Positions 1 through 12,183 of a DNA stretch of 64,000 bases are shown piece after piece. The stretch lies in assembly GCA_002633005.1 (NCBI GenBank), contig NMRA01000111.1, forward strand, positions 544,720 to 608,719, written 5' to 3'. A model generated the notes under the pieces. The model was not told the origin of the DNA and did no database searches. It saw nothing but the letters and a program-made list of their open reading frames with translations. The position numbers and the translations under genes are program-made. Every line of letters begins with the position of its first letter. Positions within the stretch are counted from its first letter, which is position 1. The stretch comes from Phoronis australis (Eukaryota > Phoronida > Phoronidae).

Positions 1-79
1 ATGCACTTGCTATTTCCAACTTTGGTAACGTCCATGATTTCTTGCATAGCAGCCATGATGTTGTTCTTCTTGTATTGGG
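1..79 (-). CDS. Astacin gene, next exon, truncated by the window edge
   Basis: The acceptor tttttag at 84-80 precedes CC, which completes the codon left by the previous exon (G+CC = Ala). The frame then stays open to base 1 and gives a helix like helix A of astacins (AMQEI) followed by K-C. The plus strand of the same stretch also has an open frame, which I take as a shadow. Confidence 0.7.
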
Positions 80-905
80 CTAAAAACAAAGATGGATGGA
101 ACTACAAAGTTAAAGATCATATTATTACTATTGCTGCTGACGTTTTTTGTTGTTGTTGTTTTTATAGATGTTGTTATTACTATCACTATCGTATACATTG
201 TTATTATTATACTTCGGCAGCCTGTAAAATTCTGTAGCGTCTTTCCTAAGGAAAGTACTGCATTTATTTTAGCCATTATTCTTACAGACGCTAGTTCTAT
301 GCTTCTGAGTATGAGCAAGTAGCACTGATCTGCGCCATTGTAGAATAATAATGATTTTTGTCAACAAAACGCTTCCATTCGAAATACTTAGAACAGGAAA
401 TGCAAATGTCCAGTCCAGCTACTGATGCTTTTTAGATACCAAGCTCCAGACATGGGGCCTCTTCAAAACTGGCCTTCGCGCTTGAATCTTCGATTGGTGG
501 ATTAACTTGAATGGTATTTTTTTAACAACTGCAAGATGTACACTTTTACAGTCTGTGTGGCATCATAACGAAAATTTCACTAACAGGCCCGTTTCATTGC
601 TTGATTATTCAGTTGACCATGATTCCGCGGGACCCTAACCAGTTCCTTACATCTATATAGCCTTGTGGGTTGGCCGATCACAGTGGAAAAACATCAAGCG
701 CTATCTCACTGCGTCAGCCAGAGAGGCGGTAAAGTTGTACAATATACATGCGATTATGTGATTTTAATAATGTACGCGCATGCCAAAGTTTTACTATCGA
801 CAAATAAAATGTAAATACAGTGAACTTACCGAAGGAGTCGCTGATTGTGTAATACACTATTCCATTTGGCCACAATTGTCCTTTGTAGGCCAAAGCGTTT
901 CGGTG
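1..905 (-). CDS. Astacin-family zinc metalloprotease, partial gene (2 exons seen)
   Basis: Two exons on the minus strand, 905-830 and 79-1, splice in phase and read into the start of an astacin (M12A) catalytic domain. The first ends the propeptide region and opens the mature enzyme with RNAL...WPNGIVYYTISDSF. The second continues with QYKKNNIMAAMQEIMDVTK and a Cys at the expected place, then leaves the window. Astacins are secreted or membrane-tethered proteases used in hatching, matrix processing and growth-factor activation; most of the family open with an RNA-x-WP-x-YxI pattern like this. The zinc motif HExxHxxGxxH would lie beyond position 1 and is not seen. I did not find the signal peptide and propeptide exons, which should lie above 905. 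Whether it is meprin-, tolloid- or hatching-enzyme-like cannot be told. Family call is confident, subtype unknown. Confidence 0.78.
80..829 (-). other. Astacin intron with a trinucleotide-rich stretch
   Basis: The intron is about 750 bp. Positions 115-215 are low-complexity (ATT/GTT triplets). I see nothing else in it. Confidence 0.6.
830..905 (-). CDS. Astacin gene, exon with mature N-terminus
   Basis: The exon follows a good acceptor (ttttcttgcag) and ends at a TTCG/gtaagt donor, 25 codons plus one base. It starts in phase 0. WPNG and the YTI strand are the diagnostic residues. Confidence 0.75.
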
Positions 906-3239
906 CTGCAAGAAAAGTTATCGTGTTCTAATTGTCTGTTTACTTGAATTTTAGCCAAGATACTCCGTGATACGATTTCAACTCGTTCAAGCTGGCGTTT
1001 CCTTGTGATTTTTCATACAGCTTTGCGTGTTTCAATTACCCCCAAAATAGTCGTTTGTCAAGATTTTAATTTAGTTTTGTTTCCTAGCGTTTACGTTATC
1101 GAAAGTTCGAGGAAGGACCGTACATGAATACGTAGATGTATGAAATTAATTTCGATTTCACTATGTAATAGGCCTACGTGCCAGCATGGTAGTAATGTCG
1201 ACATCTCATATTCACAAATAAATGTAAAGGGTGGTTTCAAGCAAAGGCATTTAAAAATACACAACTTAGTATGAATTGCAGCAATCAGAAATATTCTCAT
1301 GAACGTCTTTGAATAAAAACATGGCTTTTCGCGTCATTCTTAAAATATCTTCAGATAAGTTCTAACTCGTTCAATATCAAATGTTCCCGTTTTCTACGCA
1401 ATAGATACGAAATGCACTTGTTCAACACCAGTATCATAACTTTGATAAATGGTTGTCAACTGTTGATTATTTATTAAGATAAGGTTTGTTGAGTTTCAGT
1501 CATGTCTTTGGCTGTAATTTCTCGTTACGTACTTTACTTTTACTGAAAGTACCTACTGGGTGCCTGGTCGAATGAGCTACCAAAAGTAGGAACATGATGT
1601 CAATTTTATGTGCATGTACTCAAAAGTAAACAAACTTGTCCTTCGTCATCTTTATTATTTACGTGCTGTATCTTCAAACTGAACAGAACATAAGCGGACG
1701 CATAGATTTTGGTCGACATGAAACCGGGTATTTCTCTGTTTAACATGTCTGGGTTGTGGTTCTTCTAATCAAATGTATTGGACGGACATGTTGACGACTC
1801 CAAAACAAAGTAATGAATTCGCTTTAAACCATTTCATGTTTGATGATTGTATCGTGGTTAAAGTCCTGCTCTCAAACTGCCCATGTGGTTCCAGTATCCG
1901 AAAATACTTACTACATAAAATCTTATTTTCGACACCCTTTCTCTATATTCTTTTCGCCTTTCTTGCCAAAAGCGATTTTAACAGTATTTGTCCCTTCTCT
2001 GTGAGCGTATAATTACCGGCTGTCATCGGTTATTTCCGTACCCACATTTCCGGCTCATCAGTTCAGGAACTTGTCCTGAACGCCGCCATTTTTTCCTTGT
2101 AACTGAATGTGCTATGGCTTGCTCGAAAAGTCTCCATTATTTTGTTTTATTAGTAATTTGTTTGTGTGTGTAGTGTATTTATAGTTTGTAGTTAGTGGTC
2201 GTTGAATTTTTTTAGAATGTTACGCGTACATAATATGGTAAAATAGCATTGGTGTTTAGTTCCTTACGTAGGCCGGTCGAACCTAGGAACCAATATGGGT
2301 CGAACCAATTTTTTTTCGTTTTGATTTTTTTCTCGTTTTGAAAAAGTACTTTGCTATCATCGGAAAGTTAGTGCATTCTACTCGGAAAAAAACGACAAAG
2401 TATCAAAATCGGGGCAAGCAGTGTAAAGATATTGCAATTTTTGTGGCGAAATTTGGATCACTTTGTTTGGATCACGTCGGCCATATTGGAGGACAGCGGC
2501 ATAAGTTACGAGTTTAAAACTTTGTGTAAATTGTTTTCGCCAACAAATTTAGTTAGACATATCTTTACTTACTATTCTGCATGATTCAACAGTGTTCACC
2601 AAATTTTAGCCTCGCTGTTGTTACTCATTAAGTGATAAATGTGCTCACAATTCCCGTCTCATTTCTGGCGGCACCGACAACATGGCGACTTTTGCCGAAC
2701 TGGAAGGCATGTTTGACCTGTTACTTTGAAATTTGTGAAGATTGGACGTTGATACATTTTGACAAACTTTGCTACAAAAACGGAACTTTGTTTAATTTTC
2801 ATGTTTTTGTGCAAAACTATAAGATAATTCGAATTATTTTACTGTGAATTTCCCATTCAGGTGATCTTACACTAAGCTAAAAAAATAGTTGAAATAATTT
2901 TGAAATGTTTTTTTGTTTGACTGTCAACTGCTGTTCAAGGCTTGATTCGGTGTCACAGAATGATTAATAGTTTTTCTAAATTTTAAGTCTCAGTTGCTTT
3001 CAAGTCATGTTTTGTAACTTATTGCTTCTTAATTCAGGTTATCAAGTCAACAATATGAATAATCTTAATTTGGGAAATAAGCAATGTTGGATTGTGAAGC
3101 TTCAAGCCTTCAATTCTTATTCCTTGCAACTTAATAATTTTTTTAATCATGCTTGTCAATTCTGGTATAAGGAAACACTAATCAGTCACCATGGTAATAG
3201 TTATATGTAAGTCCACTTTCATAACATGGAAACTTTTGC
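906..3239. other. No recognised gene; possible promoter-like patches
   Basis: I see no recognisable exon here. The missing 5' exons of the astacin gene may lie in it. ATGGCG- or GCCAT-type motifs resembling YY1 sites occur near 2,080, 2,470 and 2,680. The last sits in a short frame beginning MATFAELEG that stops after 15 codons. A small palindrome lies at 2,060-2,080. Confidence 0.5.
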
Positions 3240-3244
3240 TGTTG

Positions 3245-3495
3245 CATGCGCGCACCCAGGGGGGGTGGGGGGTCGGGGGGATCCAACGAGCCCCCCATTT
3301 GGCGAAGTGGGCAAAAACGTCCGCCCCCGAGGGACAAAAAGCCGGAGAAAATGGGACAAAAGTCCACTAAAGAAGCGCAAATGCGCAATTCACAGTGGTG
3401 CTCTCGCTTTTTTAGTCCGCCGACTCTTTTTTTAGCAAAAGCCCCACATCGCCGGGAATTCGAGCCCCCCATATTGAAGGCTGGGTGCGTGCATG
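3245..3495 (+). mobile_element. MITE family A, copy 1 (251 bp, 5-bp TSD)
   Basis: The ends are inverted (CATGCGCGCACCCAG at the left, its near-complement CTGGGTGCGTGCATG at the right) and are flanked by a perfect TGTTG duplication at 3,240-3,244 and 3,496-3,500. The inside is non-coding, with G- and C-runs and a 'cccccatttggcgaagtggg' block. It is closely similar to the copy at 31,165-31,425. It has no transposase, so it is non-autonomous. Short open frames crossing it on both strands are not genes. Confidence 0.8.
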
Positions 3496-3639
3496 TGTTG
3501 AATAGTGTTTGTAAGGCTAAATGTTGTAAAGTATTGTACATTTTAAGGTACTTATTATGTTAAAAGTTTTAATCATTTTGGTTAATGAATAAAAATGATA
3601 ACATTTTGTATTGGACTCCTTGTCATACTTATGTGCTTG

Positions 3640-3880
3640 AACGAGCCCCCTATTTGGAGAAATGGAAAAAGGTCTGCCTCAGTCAGATAAGCACGAATTC
3701 CGAAAAAAGGAGAAAATAAGACAATATTCCACTTGAATTCTAGATAGGAAGTACCAAAATTAAGCGTCTGCAATTCATAGCTCTGAACATACCCAGTGAA
3801 TCTTATAGTAAAAGATAGGCATTCCCAAAAAGTCCAGCACCCCCTATTCTTTTAGGCTTTGTGCACTAAATACAAAGTCT
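3640..3880. repeat. Decayed relative of MITE family A
   Basis: Blocks such as 'gagccccctatttgga' and 'gtccagcaccccctatt' echo the internal sequence of family A but both ends are lost. It lies only 150 bp from copy 1, suggesting an older insertion in the same spot. Confidence 0.45.
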
Positions 3881-5119
3881 GGGCAAATCTCTATTGAAAG
3901 CCAACAACTTTGAACAGTTCGCGAGAAGTACCCAAGTTCTAAATAAACCTCGTTTGAGCGAGCGCTGTGGCCAGCGACCAGTTAGTCCTAAGGGTAGCCT
4001 TGGCGCAAAGCTGTATAGGCCTACATGTACTAACAAGCTGTATTTTGAGGATAGTCTTCACTGTTAGCTGGCACTGAGGCTAGCTAAGGTCTGCCGCGGC
4101 AGTGTGACACAGGACTAACCAGCCCGTAATTTCATGCAAGTGTCTAAAACTATCTTTGACTATATGCGGCATTTATGGTTTGAGCATTTTACTTGACAAA
4201 ACAGCTCACAACCGCATGCATTTACCGTTCGCCAGTGTATGGTCTCGTTCGGCACCGGGTCCGATACGCTGCGGTCCCGAGTCTAGCAAAATAATTTCTG
4301 TCAAAATTTATTCGCCACATTTCTTCAGCAAATTCGATAAAGTTGTCCGTATTTTGATTTTATTAAAATTAAGGCGCGCTGTCGATTATTTTATCCCCGT
4401 TTGCAAAGTGGTAACAGGCACTCGTCCATCCACACTGACGGCGATTTTTAGCGGCTAGCCTGGGTTCCTGAATGAATTGTACTTCCGGGTTCGCGGCAAG
4501 TTCAAAACGGCGGTGGTTCTTAGGGTGCGAATCGCGAATGGCGCGTTCATTTAAACTTTTTTCGAGTACGAATCTTGTATTAGTTATGGGGTAAGTACTC
4601 CTTGGATCCTTATAACATCCTCTAACCATGTAATAAAGTTTAACAACGCGTGCGACCAGGTCTTTAACCAAGAAGAGATTAGAAAATATCCAAACATCTG
4701 TCTTACGCGGTGACGTTAAAGGACAGTAGACGTCAAAATGAGATTGAGTAAAATAAGGTGAGGGGAGTTTCTGCTTTTTTAAGAGATCAGTCAATGCATA
4801 ATGGAAGAGTAATTAGTGACACTTTACTTGGGTAAACAATTTCTGTTTACACTTACATCTGAGGTTGCCTACACACGCGACGTTTGGAATGCACTTAAGG
4901 TGTAATGCAGAAAGCTTGTGTTTCGTATTCCGTTTCCAAAATTTGCGCTTGAATAATTGTTCGTTCAACAACTCGACAACCAAAATGTCTTTTAAAAGCG
5001 GGGTGGCTACTTTTTAAGTTGAAAGCATGGCATCATTTCGGGTTGTCAGTGACGTTGACGATGACATCAACAACTTTTGTGACTTCCGGTTCCGGTCTCG
5101 GCCAATGAAGGCGTTCTAA
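3881..5119. other. No gene recognised; GC-richer patch before LINE relic
   Basis: A 12-bp perfect palindrome CTGCCGCGGCAG lies at 4,091-4,102, and a short inverted pair (ccagttagtcct / aggactaaccag) surrounds it at about 3,979 and 4,112. ETS-like CTTCCGG motifs near 4,482 and 5,083 could belong to the 5' region of the LINE that follows. Confidence 0.4.
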
Positions 5120-5811
5120 TTGGTCTTCTTGGGAATTTTGCCAATATTTTTGATAACTATGCCGGGTAGAAATCAACGAAAAGCACTTCGCTCTCAAAGT
5201 GCAATACAAGAAGAAACGAATCCGGACGAAAGCGCTTCTACTAGCAAAAGCTCTGGAAATGTTGCTATCGCCAGTGACTGTGAGGCCGACATGACAGTTT
5301 CCACGCCGGTAGAACTCAGCTCAGACTCTGACGGAACGGTAACCTTGTCCGAATTGAAGTTCCTAATCATTGAGTCAACTACTCGCTTGGAAACAGTCTT
5401 CTCTGATAGATTTTCTAAGGTTGAGGACAGAATGTTGGATTTAGAAACAACACAAGAATTTATTTCTAACAGACTAGACGCAGTGGAAAATAAAATTCAA
5501 GAGGCAAACCTCCGTAGGCTTGACCAGGTTGACATTCTGCAAAAGCGTTTAGCTCATGATGAATGGAGGTCTAGAAGATATAATCTCCTGTTCTACGGTA
5601 TAAATGAACCCATTCGTGANAAAATAACGAGAGTATGTACATGGATGTAATTTACGAAAAGAGTTAATTTTAGTGATGTCTTTCGATTGGCAAAGCTCAA
5701 TTTGTAATCTAAGCAGGCGAAAGTAAATGAAATAGTGACTTTAAAACATCGATGCACTGCTACTGGCGAAAGCATTGTCATTCCGGCGCACGTGACCATA
5801 CGTCCTGGATA
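5120..5811 (+). pseudogene. LINE ORF1 relic (coiled coil plus RRM-like start)
   Basis: The open part (best start MPGRNQRK at 5,159) has a Ser/Glu-rich head, a coiled coil of about 70 residues (ESTTRLETVF..., MLDLETTQEFISNRLDAVEN), then RSRRYNLLFYGI. That is the hallmark junction where the coiled coil of LINE ORF1 proteins meets the RNA-binding domain. After the unknown base at 5,620 a stop occurs at 5,648, but the same frame continues as FSDVFRLAKLN, another typical ORF1 motif, followed by more stops. It is therefore a dead copy. ORF1 proteins bind the element RNA as a chaperone. No ORF2 follows, so the element is truncated or rearranged. Confidence 0.7.
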
Positions 5812-7778
5812 ATTTATTCAAAGAGTTGTTGTGAACTTGGAATGGCGCTGACTTGACAATGATGAGCAGTCATTTGCTCTATTCTGGGCATCTTGGGTCC
5901 CAAAACGTAGCAGATGGGATCCGGAATAAAACATGGCGCGCACGAAGTCAGGCGTAGTTGCGATCGGTTTTTCCTTGCTGCCACAACGACAATTAGAGGA
6001 ACGTATGAGTTTGTAGAAACGGAGGAGACGGTTAGAGTAGCCAAGTTATTAAGTACTGTGACAACTGGACCTCTGCAGTAAGATTCTTCCTTGAAGTACA
6101 GCTAAATGTGAACGAGGATTCAGCAAAATGAATCGGATAGTAACAGAGGAACGCTGTTGCTTGCTATTAGAAATTACCTCCAGCTCGTTGTTTGGCAAGG
6201 TCAATGGCCTTAAATTCCATGTTCGATCCACAACCTTATGCCAAAACGTTTATGATTCGACAACACGGAATCGCTGAATGTTCTCAGTCCAAATAATCAT
6301 GTAACTTAGAAAAGAACAAGACTGCAAGCAAAAAAGTTTGTAGACGATTCTGTAACTATTATATAAAGCCCTCTATCTTTGGACTGGTCACTCGTACCTG
6401 GTGTTTTACTAACTTTAAAAACTAAATGAAAAAATAAGAACAGATGCTTGCAAGAAAACGCTGCTTCAAGTTTGTGCATTATACACGAGTGAATGCACAT
6501 GTGCACATTGCACGTGGTGTTCAGATCTTGAAAACCTCAGTGTTTGTGTAGCATCGCGTTTGTGTAATTAGTCTTTAATTGAAGCGTACGGAGTAACATA
6601 TGTTCGACGAATAATGAAATTTAAGATTCATATTTCAAGATAAACAGTTATGGTGTCACACCGAAGGGCCCCGAGGACACACCCCATGCCGCCAGCATAT
6701 CGTTTCTTGGCGTTACTCTTCTATCTTCCTTTAAAACTGTGTTTGGCCCCCTTTCAGAGACCGCTTGGAATGCCCGCGGACCTTTGCCTTCCTATGTGTG
6801 TGGTTAGGCCCTTTCTGTGACATCCTGGATTCGCAATTGTAGTATCGATGTAAATACCCACTCGTGAATCAAAAATAGGCCTATATGTTGTGAGTCAGGT
6901 TTTGCGAATTCAATGCACTTTTAAAATTCAGTGTTCAGGGTGATACGGTGAGCATTGGGCGCCTACTTACCTCTAAATTTATCACTACAACACTGGATAT
7001 TACCAGGAATCTCTTCCTGATATTACGCATTAAATCAATGTCACAAACCTAAGGTCACGCGGTTCCTGTATGCCCGGAGCATTAAAACGTATTGATGTGA
7101 TGAGTAATGTTCAGTTTTAATGATTCAGTTTTCCGGAGTCGATCATTATATCAACATTTTTAGTACACATACTTTCTCAGATTAAGTTTTAACCACAGAA
7201 TTCTGTAATTTTGACTAAATAGGTTCTCACACTAGTATCAAAAGTCTGCAGTAATGAAACGTGGTCGATCGTTTGAGTTTGTGCAAAATGGTACACAAAC
7301 AAGATTTTGGAGAGTTAAGAAAAAGAATTGCTTGTATGTAAAAAAAGATTCAGTTCTGGTATACCATCGAGTTCAAAAAATGTTGTTCTCATAATAACGC
7401 AGGCGTTCACGCTCATTGGGTCAGCTACGCCGAGCGTGCGGCTTTATTAATGAAACGGGCCGCGCGCTGGGATCCGTTCCTCAGTGATGCGTACGTTTTT
7501 TGGTAAATCCAGAATGGTGATCCTCAAAGCCGCACTTCAAAACTTCTTCCAAAACGAGCGGGTGGAGCAGCTCGAGAGCTCCTCGACTTCTCTGAGTAAT
7601 AATGCTTGCTGGAGTCCACTCCAAATTGAAAAATCTTTCATGGAACAAGTCCCAATGCAGATAAAATACTTATTAAGAAACGGAGAAAACACGACACCTC
7701 GGTTACCATTGTTTATTCATTGTTGTTGATGAAAATATCTACTTGTTGTCCAAAGTAGTTCTGCTAGGTTCCCAGTAA
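5812..7778. other. No gene or known repeat recognised
   Basis: I see short chance frames only. The segment 7,484-7,729 is open for 81 codons without recognisable motifs or splice context. Confidence 0.45.
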
Positions 7779-8370
7779 CCCTGTGAAACCTGGGAGATAA
7801 TTGGCCTGCATGTTACCATACGAGACAAAAGACTGTTCTGGGTAGTTAACAATTAAAGGAGCCAGATGTTATCACACCCTCACAACCCCTCACGTCTGAT
7901 CGAGGTAGAACGCCGTAATGTTTTCGGAAGGGCTTTTCTGCTCTCGCGCTCCCTAGTGGCAAATTGATTTTTTGCGTCCATAGCTGTATCTCCTTAACTC
8001 GTTGGATGATCTTTTTTGAAATTTGACAGATTTGTTATTAAGGAGATAGCAACAGATGACGACGAGCTTCAGACCAATCCGACTACAGCTGTGACCCCTA
8101 GTGTATGGCAAGTATATATTTTTACGTTTGCCTCTGTTGTTCGAGTTGGGGATTGATTTTCGTGAAATTTAGCAATTAGGTTTCTATTAAGGAGACAACA
8201 ATGCCTATTCATTGTCTGACTGCTTGCCATTCTATTATTTCGAGTCCGTTTCTTTTTTTTTGGCGTCCGCCCCTTTATCCGCCAAATTCCTCAAAGGATC
8301 ACTATTAAACTAACGGTTGTGTTAATAATGAGAAGGCCATGTATCACGCTCAAAATAAAGATCCCCCACT
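7779..8370. repeat. Interspersed repeat with 'ccctagtggcaa' modules, copy 1
   Basis: The head (cctgggagataatt...gtagttaac...gatgttatc) matches the head at 48,899-49,026. The body that follows has degenerate repeated phrases (ccctagtggca, aaatttgacagatttgttattaaggaga) also found at 61,030-61,400. It is non-coding and probably a non-autonomous element. Confidence 0.55.
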
Positions 8371-9275
8371 GATGGTGTCTAGGCAGACATTCATCCAAAA
8401 TGTATTGAACATCGTGACTGTATTAATGGGGACTGCGGTATAAGTACGTTCTTCAGTAAAAATTTATGTTGCAAAACCAATAACAGATTTCGCCTTACAA
8501 ACAATGCATAGATTATCATGCAAAACTGCTGAAGTCTTAGTACAAGTGCTGCATTAAAGAGCACGTGTGTGGCATCGAACAAGTCCGCACTAAAATCTTT
8601 AGATGGAACTATTATTTTCTTTTGTGTTCTCTGGCATTTTTGTCATTCAGTGATAGCGTTCATCTTCGCTCACTGGACCCACTTCCCCCCCACACCCACA
8701 CTCACACGTATAGGTCAAGATGAAATTTCAAACTATAGTAAATCAAATTAGCATGGAGATTATTAAAACATTGACCTAAAGAAAACTGAACAGGGGCCCC
8801 TGCAGCAGGGTTAATGCAGAAATTCCCCTATTGGAGTAGCTAGGATTATTCCGCCCGCCGGTTACCGTGATCCTTGCAAGTGACTATTACCAAAGCAAGC
8901 CGTTGCCAAACATGGCACCAAAATTATAAGACTCAAAAAAGTCTGAAAATACTTAAGTTTCTCAGTGACGCTTGGTAGCCTGCAATATTTTATTACATAG
9001 TTTTAGATTTTTTATAAATATGACACCGTATAAACACCCAGCAATCGGGTTTATCCAATCAACATGCAGGAACAATACACCACTTGTCAACGGACCTCGT
9101 GTCAATAAAGGCTGATTGGACAAGTCAAAACCGTTGGCAATGTGCATTGCCATTTTCAGGCACTTAGAATATTTTGAAAAAGCCATTTCAACCATGAAAC
9201 AGTAACGGCCCCTTTTAACTTCACAAAGCAGCAAGAGATTGATTTCTAGTGTTGGTTGCTAACACATTATTCAGT
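8371..9275. other. No gene recognised
   Basis: A minus-strand 90-codon frame at 9,234-8,962 lacks motifs and splice context. I see nothing else I can name. Confidence 0.4.
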
Positions 9276-9555
9276 GCTGACTATAACAATATTTATTGCT
9301 GACTATAACAATATCATTGCTGACTATAACGATATCACTGCTGACTATAACGATATCACTGCTGACTATAACGATATCACTGCTGACTATGACGATATCA
9401 CTGCTGACTATGACGATATTACTGCTGACTATGACGATATCACTGCTGACTATGACGATATCATTGCTGACTATGACGATATCATTGCTGACTATGACGA
9501 TATCATTGCTGACTATGACGATATCATTGCTGACTATGACGATATCATTGCTGAC
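9276..9555 (+). repeat. Minisatellite, ~13 units of 21 bp
   Basis: The unit reads gctgactatRacgatatcaY plus one base and contains an EcoRV-type gatatc in most copies. Sub-types change along the array: ataacaatat first, then ataacgatatcac, then atgacgatatcac, then atgacgatatcat. Because 21 is a multiple of three, all frames read through (ADYDDI repeats), but no gene signals support translation. Confidence 0.9.
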
Positions 9556-9956
9556 ATACTAAATTCTTGGAATATCCTGTTATTTATACGTTTCTAGGAA
9601 ATATTCTTGTGTCCTGGCAACATGCTTTACCTTATTTACCCGTTGTCATTAGGTTCCTGTGTCATCCTATCTACTGTGTATAAACGTTTCCGCTCTAATA
9701 CATGTAGCTCGGTACCGATAAAGTATGTGACACAAGATATTCTTGATACGTTAGCGCAGAATAATACAATGGTTCCCGAAATTATATCGTGGTCAGTCAA
9801 ATGTTTTGCTTCGGCCTGCTGAGCCAAGTCCTCTAATCATTCATTTGCTCCGATTGTTGCCGAGATAAAGCCCTTTTTGTAAGCCTATCGAGCACCTCAT
9901 GATCGTTGACAGGAGATACGTTTCATAAAAATCCAAACCTGAAATTAAGTATTTTG

Positions 9957-10124
9957 CATGCGCGCACCCAGCCTAATATATAGGGGGAATCGAATTTTTC
10001 CGTTCGCGGACCTTTTACTGAAAGATATCAATGAGGACTAAAAAAACAGGACCACTAAGTTCAGGCTCGTTCGGGCTCCCGGAGCCCCCCCCNCGCCCCC
10101 CCCCCCCCCCTGGGTGCGCCCATG
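9957..10124 (-). mobile_element. MITE family A, copy 3 (168 bp, 5-bp TSD)
   Basis: It opens with CATGCGCGCACCCAG and closes with tgggtgcgcccatg, flanked by a perfect TTTTG duplication at 9,952-9,956 and 10,125-10,129. The C-run near the right end (one unknown base at 10,093) corresponds to the G-run near the left end of copies 1 and 2, so it is inserted in opposite orientation and is internally shorter. Confidence 0.75.
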
Positions 10125-10129
10125 TTTTG

Positions 10130-10872
10130 TTCGTTTGTTCGCAAAGTTTTGTGCCAGTGGACGCAAGCTCCTATCTAATATTCAGTTCTTGAGAGATGAG
10201 ACGATTAAACAGTTTTGTTTCATTATTTTATAATCAAGCCATCAGATGGTTTGTGGTAAGTCTGCGTGCGTGAGCATGAAAACCAGGGGCGAAAATAGAA
10301 ATAAGGAAGGTCGAACCTACCTGGCTCAACAAAACCTAACGTACCCAACATTTTGCTGTGTCTATCCGGCGAAAAAAATCTTTGGAAGCACAAACAGACG
10401 AGTTTGACATTAAGACCAATTGGCAGTCTGTTAATAATTGTGTTGAAGACAAGTAGACATAAATGTCCCTAGTGGAAACGTAATTAACGAAAAACGGGGT
10501 TAGATATATATAGAACAAGATTGGTTTATATTAAACTAGTACGTAATATATATGAAGGAACGTGTGGCCACTGGGAGGAGTCAATTGATTGACAGCAACA
10601 GTGGTTGCAAAACTAACATAAACATCTAGATGCAATTCTTGACAATTATAAATTTGAATATAACTGAAATTTCATGATGGCAATTTTATAACTACTACTC
10701 ATTATTTCATTTGGAAAATATTCAACGACAGGTAGATAATCCAAGTTATTGAATAACTCGAAAGCATTTCCAGTATCAAAACGTACAAATTCACTGAAAT
10801 CAATAATTTGAAAGAGCACTGTCATTTGACTATACAAATATACCTAACTCACAATGTTGTGTCTAAAAACTG
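10130..10872. other. No gene recognised
   Basis: AT-rich sequence without recognisable exons or repeat ends. Confidence 0.4.
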
Positions 10873-11420
10873 ATCAGGATCTAATCTTTTTTCTCGAAAT
10901 CAAAATCGAAAATAGTTTGATATTTTCTGTTCTACTTTATAACAAATTCAAAATAATTGTCCATCATTCTGTGCTCAAGTATATTATGGTTCACGTTGAG
11001 TATTGTCTAGTCCAAGTTTGTATTTGATGACGGCAGGATTCGAGCTACGACTCGAGTAGAAACTCGGGATTTTGGGTTAGAACTCGAGATTTCGAGATCA
11101 GACTCGAAATTTAAGCTTCTGGGGTCATCAAATGCAAAATAGGGTTACACAATCAACCATGTAAACTACAATATACCCGAGCACACAACTACAGACAATT
11201 ACTTTGAATTCAAGCATAAAATGGCAACACTCTTTGTTCGTTTTCAACTAAAAATATCACATCCTTGGCCCTGGGCAGGCATGTAAGTTTAATCTTTGTA
11301 CTCGAAATTATGTTTAACAAATTTTCATTCTATTCTTGTACTAAATCAAGATAATTATCTATTATTCTATGCTCGTTTACATTACCAGAGACTTCTGAAA
11401 AGATCTGATATCTGAACCTA
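10873..11420. mobile_element. MITE family B fragments (two, adjacent)
   Basis: The first (about 10,873-11,220) has the family's 'atctaatctttt-ctcgaaat' start, 'ttcaaaataattgtccatcattctgtgctc' core and an inverted second half rich in ctcgaga/ctcgaaat. The second begins near 11,270 (ggccctgggc...taatctttgtactcgaaa) and is cut short. The complete form is at 61,855-62,257. Confidence 0.6.
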
Positions 11421-12058
11421 AGTATTGAGAGAAAGATCCTGAGTACGGCACGAGGTTAATACAATACCACGGTAACGGCCGTGTTGGTGGAGTATCTTTT
11501 CGATTGAAATGTTATATGTATATCTCTTTCATCTCGATGAAATTAGTAATATATGAAAGTGATCTCATATTGAGCATCTGGAACGTTTTTTATAGTCTTG
11601 AATTTCCCCTCGGAGGTGAACGTTATTTGAACATGCGTGGGCAAGTGTTTTTTTCACTTTTAGTCGGTGAGCGCAACTAGGTCTCAAATGAATTGGGGTA
11701 CAGGACAGAAGCAACTGTATTTTTGGTCTTTGTCAGAAATTGTCAGTAAGTTTGTTTAAAAGGTAGCTATGCTTTGAGATTGTGCGTAGATGGAGAAAGA
11801 ATGATTAAATCCAGTAATTAATTTATTATGTAATAACCATTAGTAAGACATATGAAACCTGTTGTTAATTAATAATCAATTCAGTACAAAGAAGAGTAAC
11901 TACACTAGCGCCCTCTTTAAAGGTTACTTCAGTCAATCAACCATAATAATCTAATGTCTTATCTGCTATCCATTGAGCTGTAGGACTCTCCACTTGTTGG
12001 ATGACAGCCCTGTTGGTGAATCCTCGAACTACACATATTGTATTGCTATAGTGTACTT
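11421..12058. other. No gene recognised
   Basis: AT-rich single-copy-looking sequence. Confidence 0.35.
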
Positions 12059-12183
12059 GCTGGTCACTGTCTCTCGTGACGCAACACTTGCAGGTAGTAT
12101 CTTTTTTCTACGATTCCTCTCGCTGGTCGCTGTCCCTCGTGACGCAACGTATAGGAAGTATCTTACTACCCACGATGCGCACC
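12059..12183 (+). repeat. Two direct repeats, ~63-bp period
   Basis: The phrase gctggtcRctgtcYctcgtgacgcaac...agtatctt occurs at 12,059 and again at 12,122, immediately outside the left arm of the inverted repeat that follows. Confidence 0.75.

Noticed and set aside
3182-3563. Frames of 69-119 codons on both strands
   Set aside because: They translate MITE family A copy 1.
4369-4794. 141-codon minus-strand frame
   Set aside because: No motif or splice logic; composition does not look coding.
9256-9597. Open frames of 88-113 codons through the 21-bp repeat
   Set aside because: A unit length divisible by three keeps every frame open; no start context, splice site or domain supports translation.
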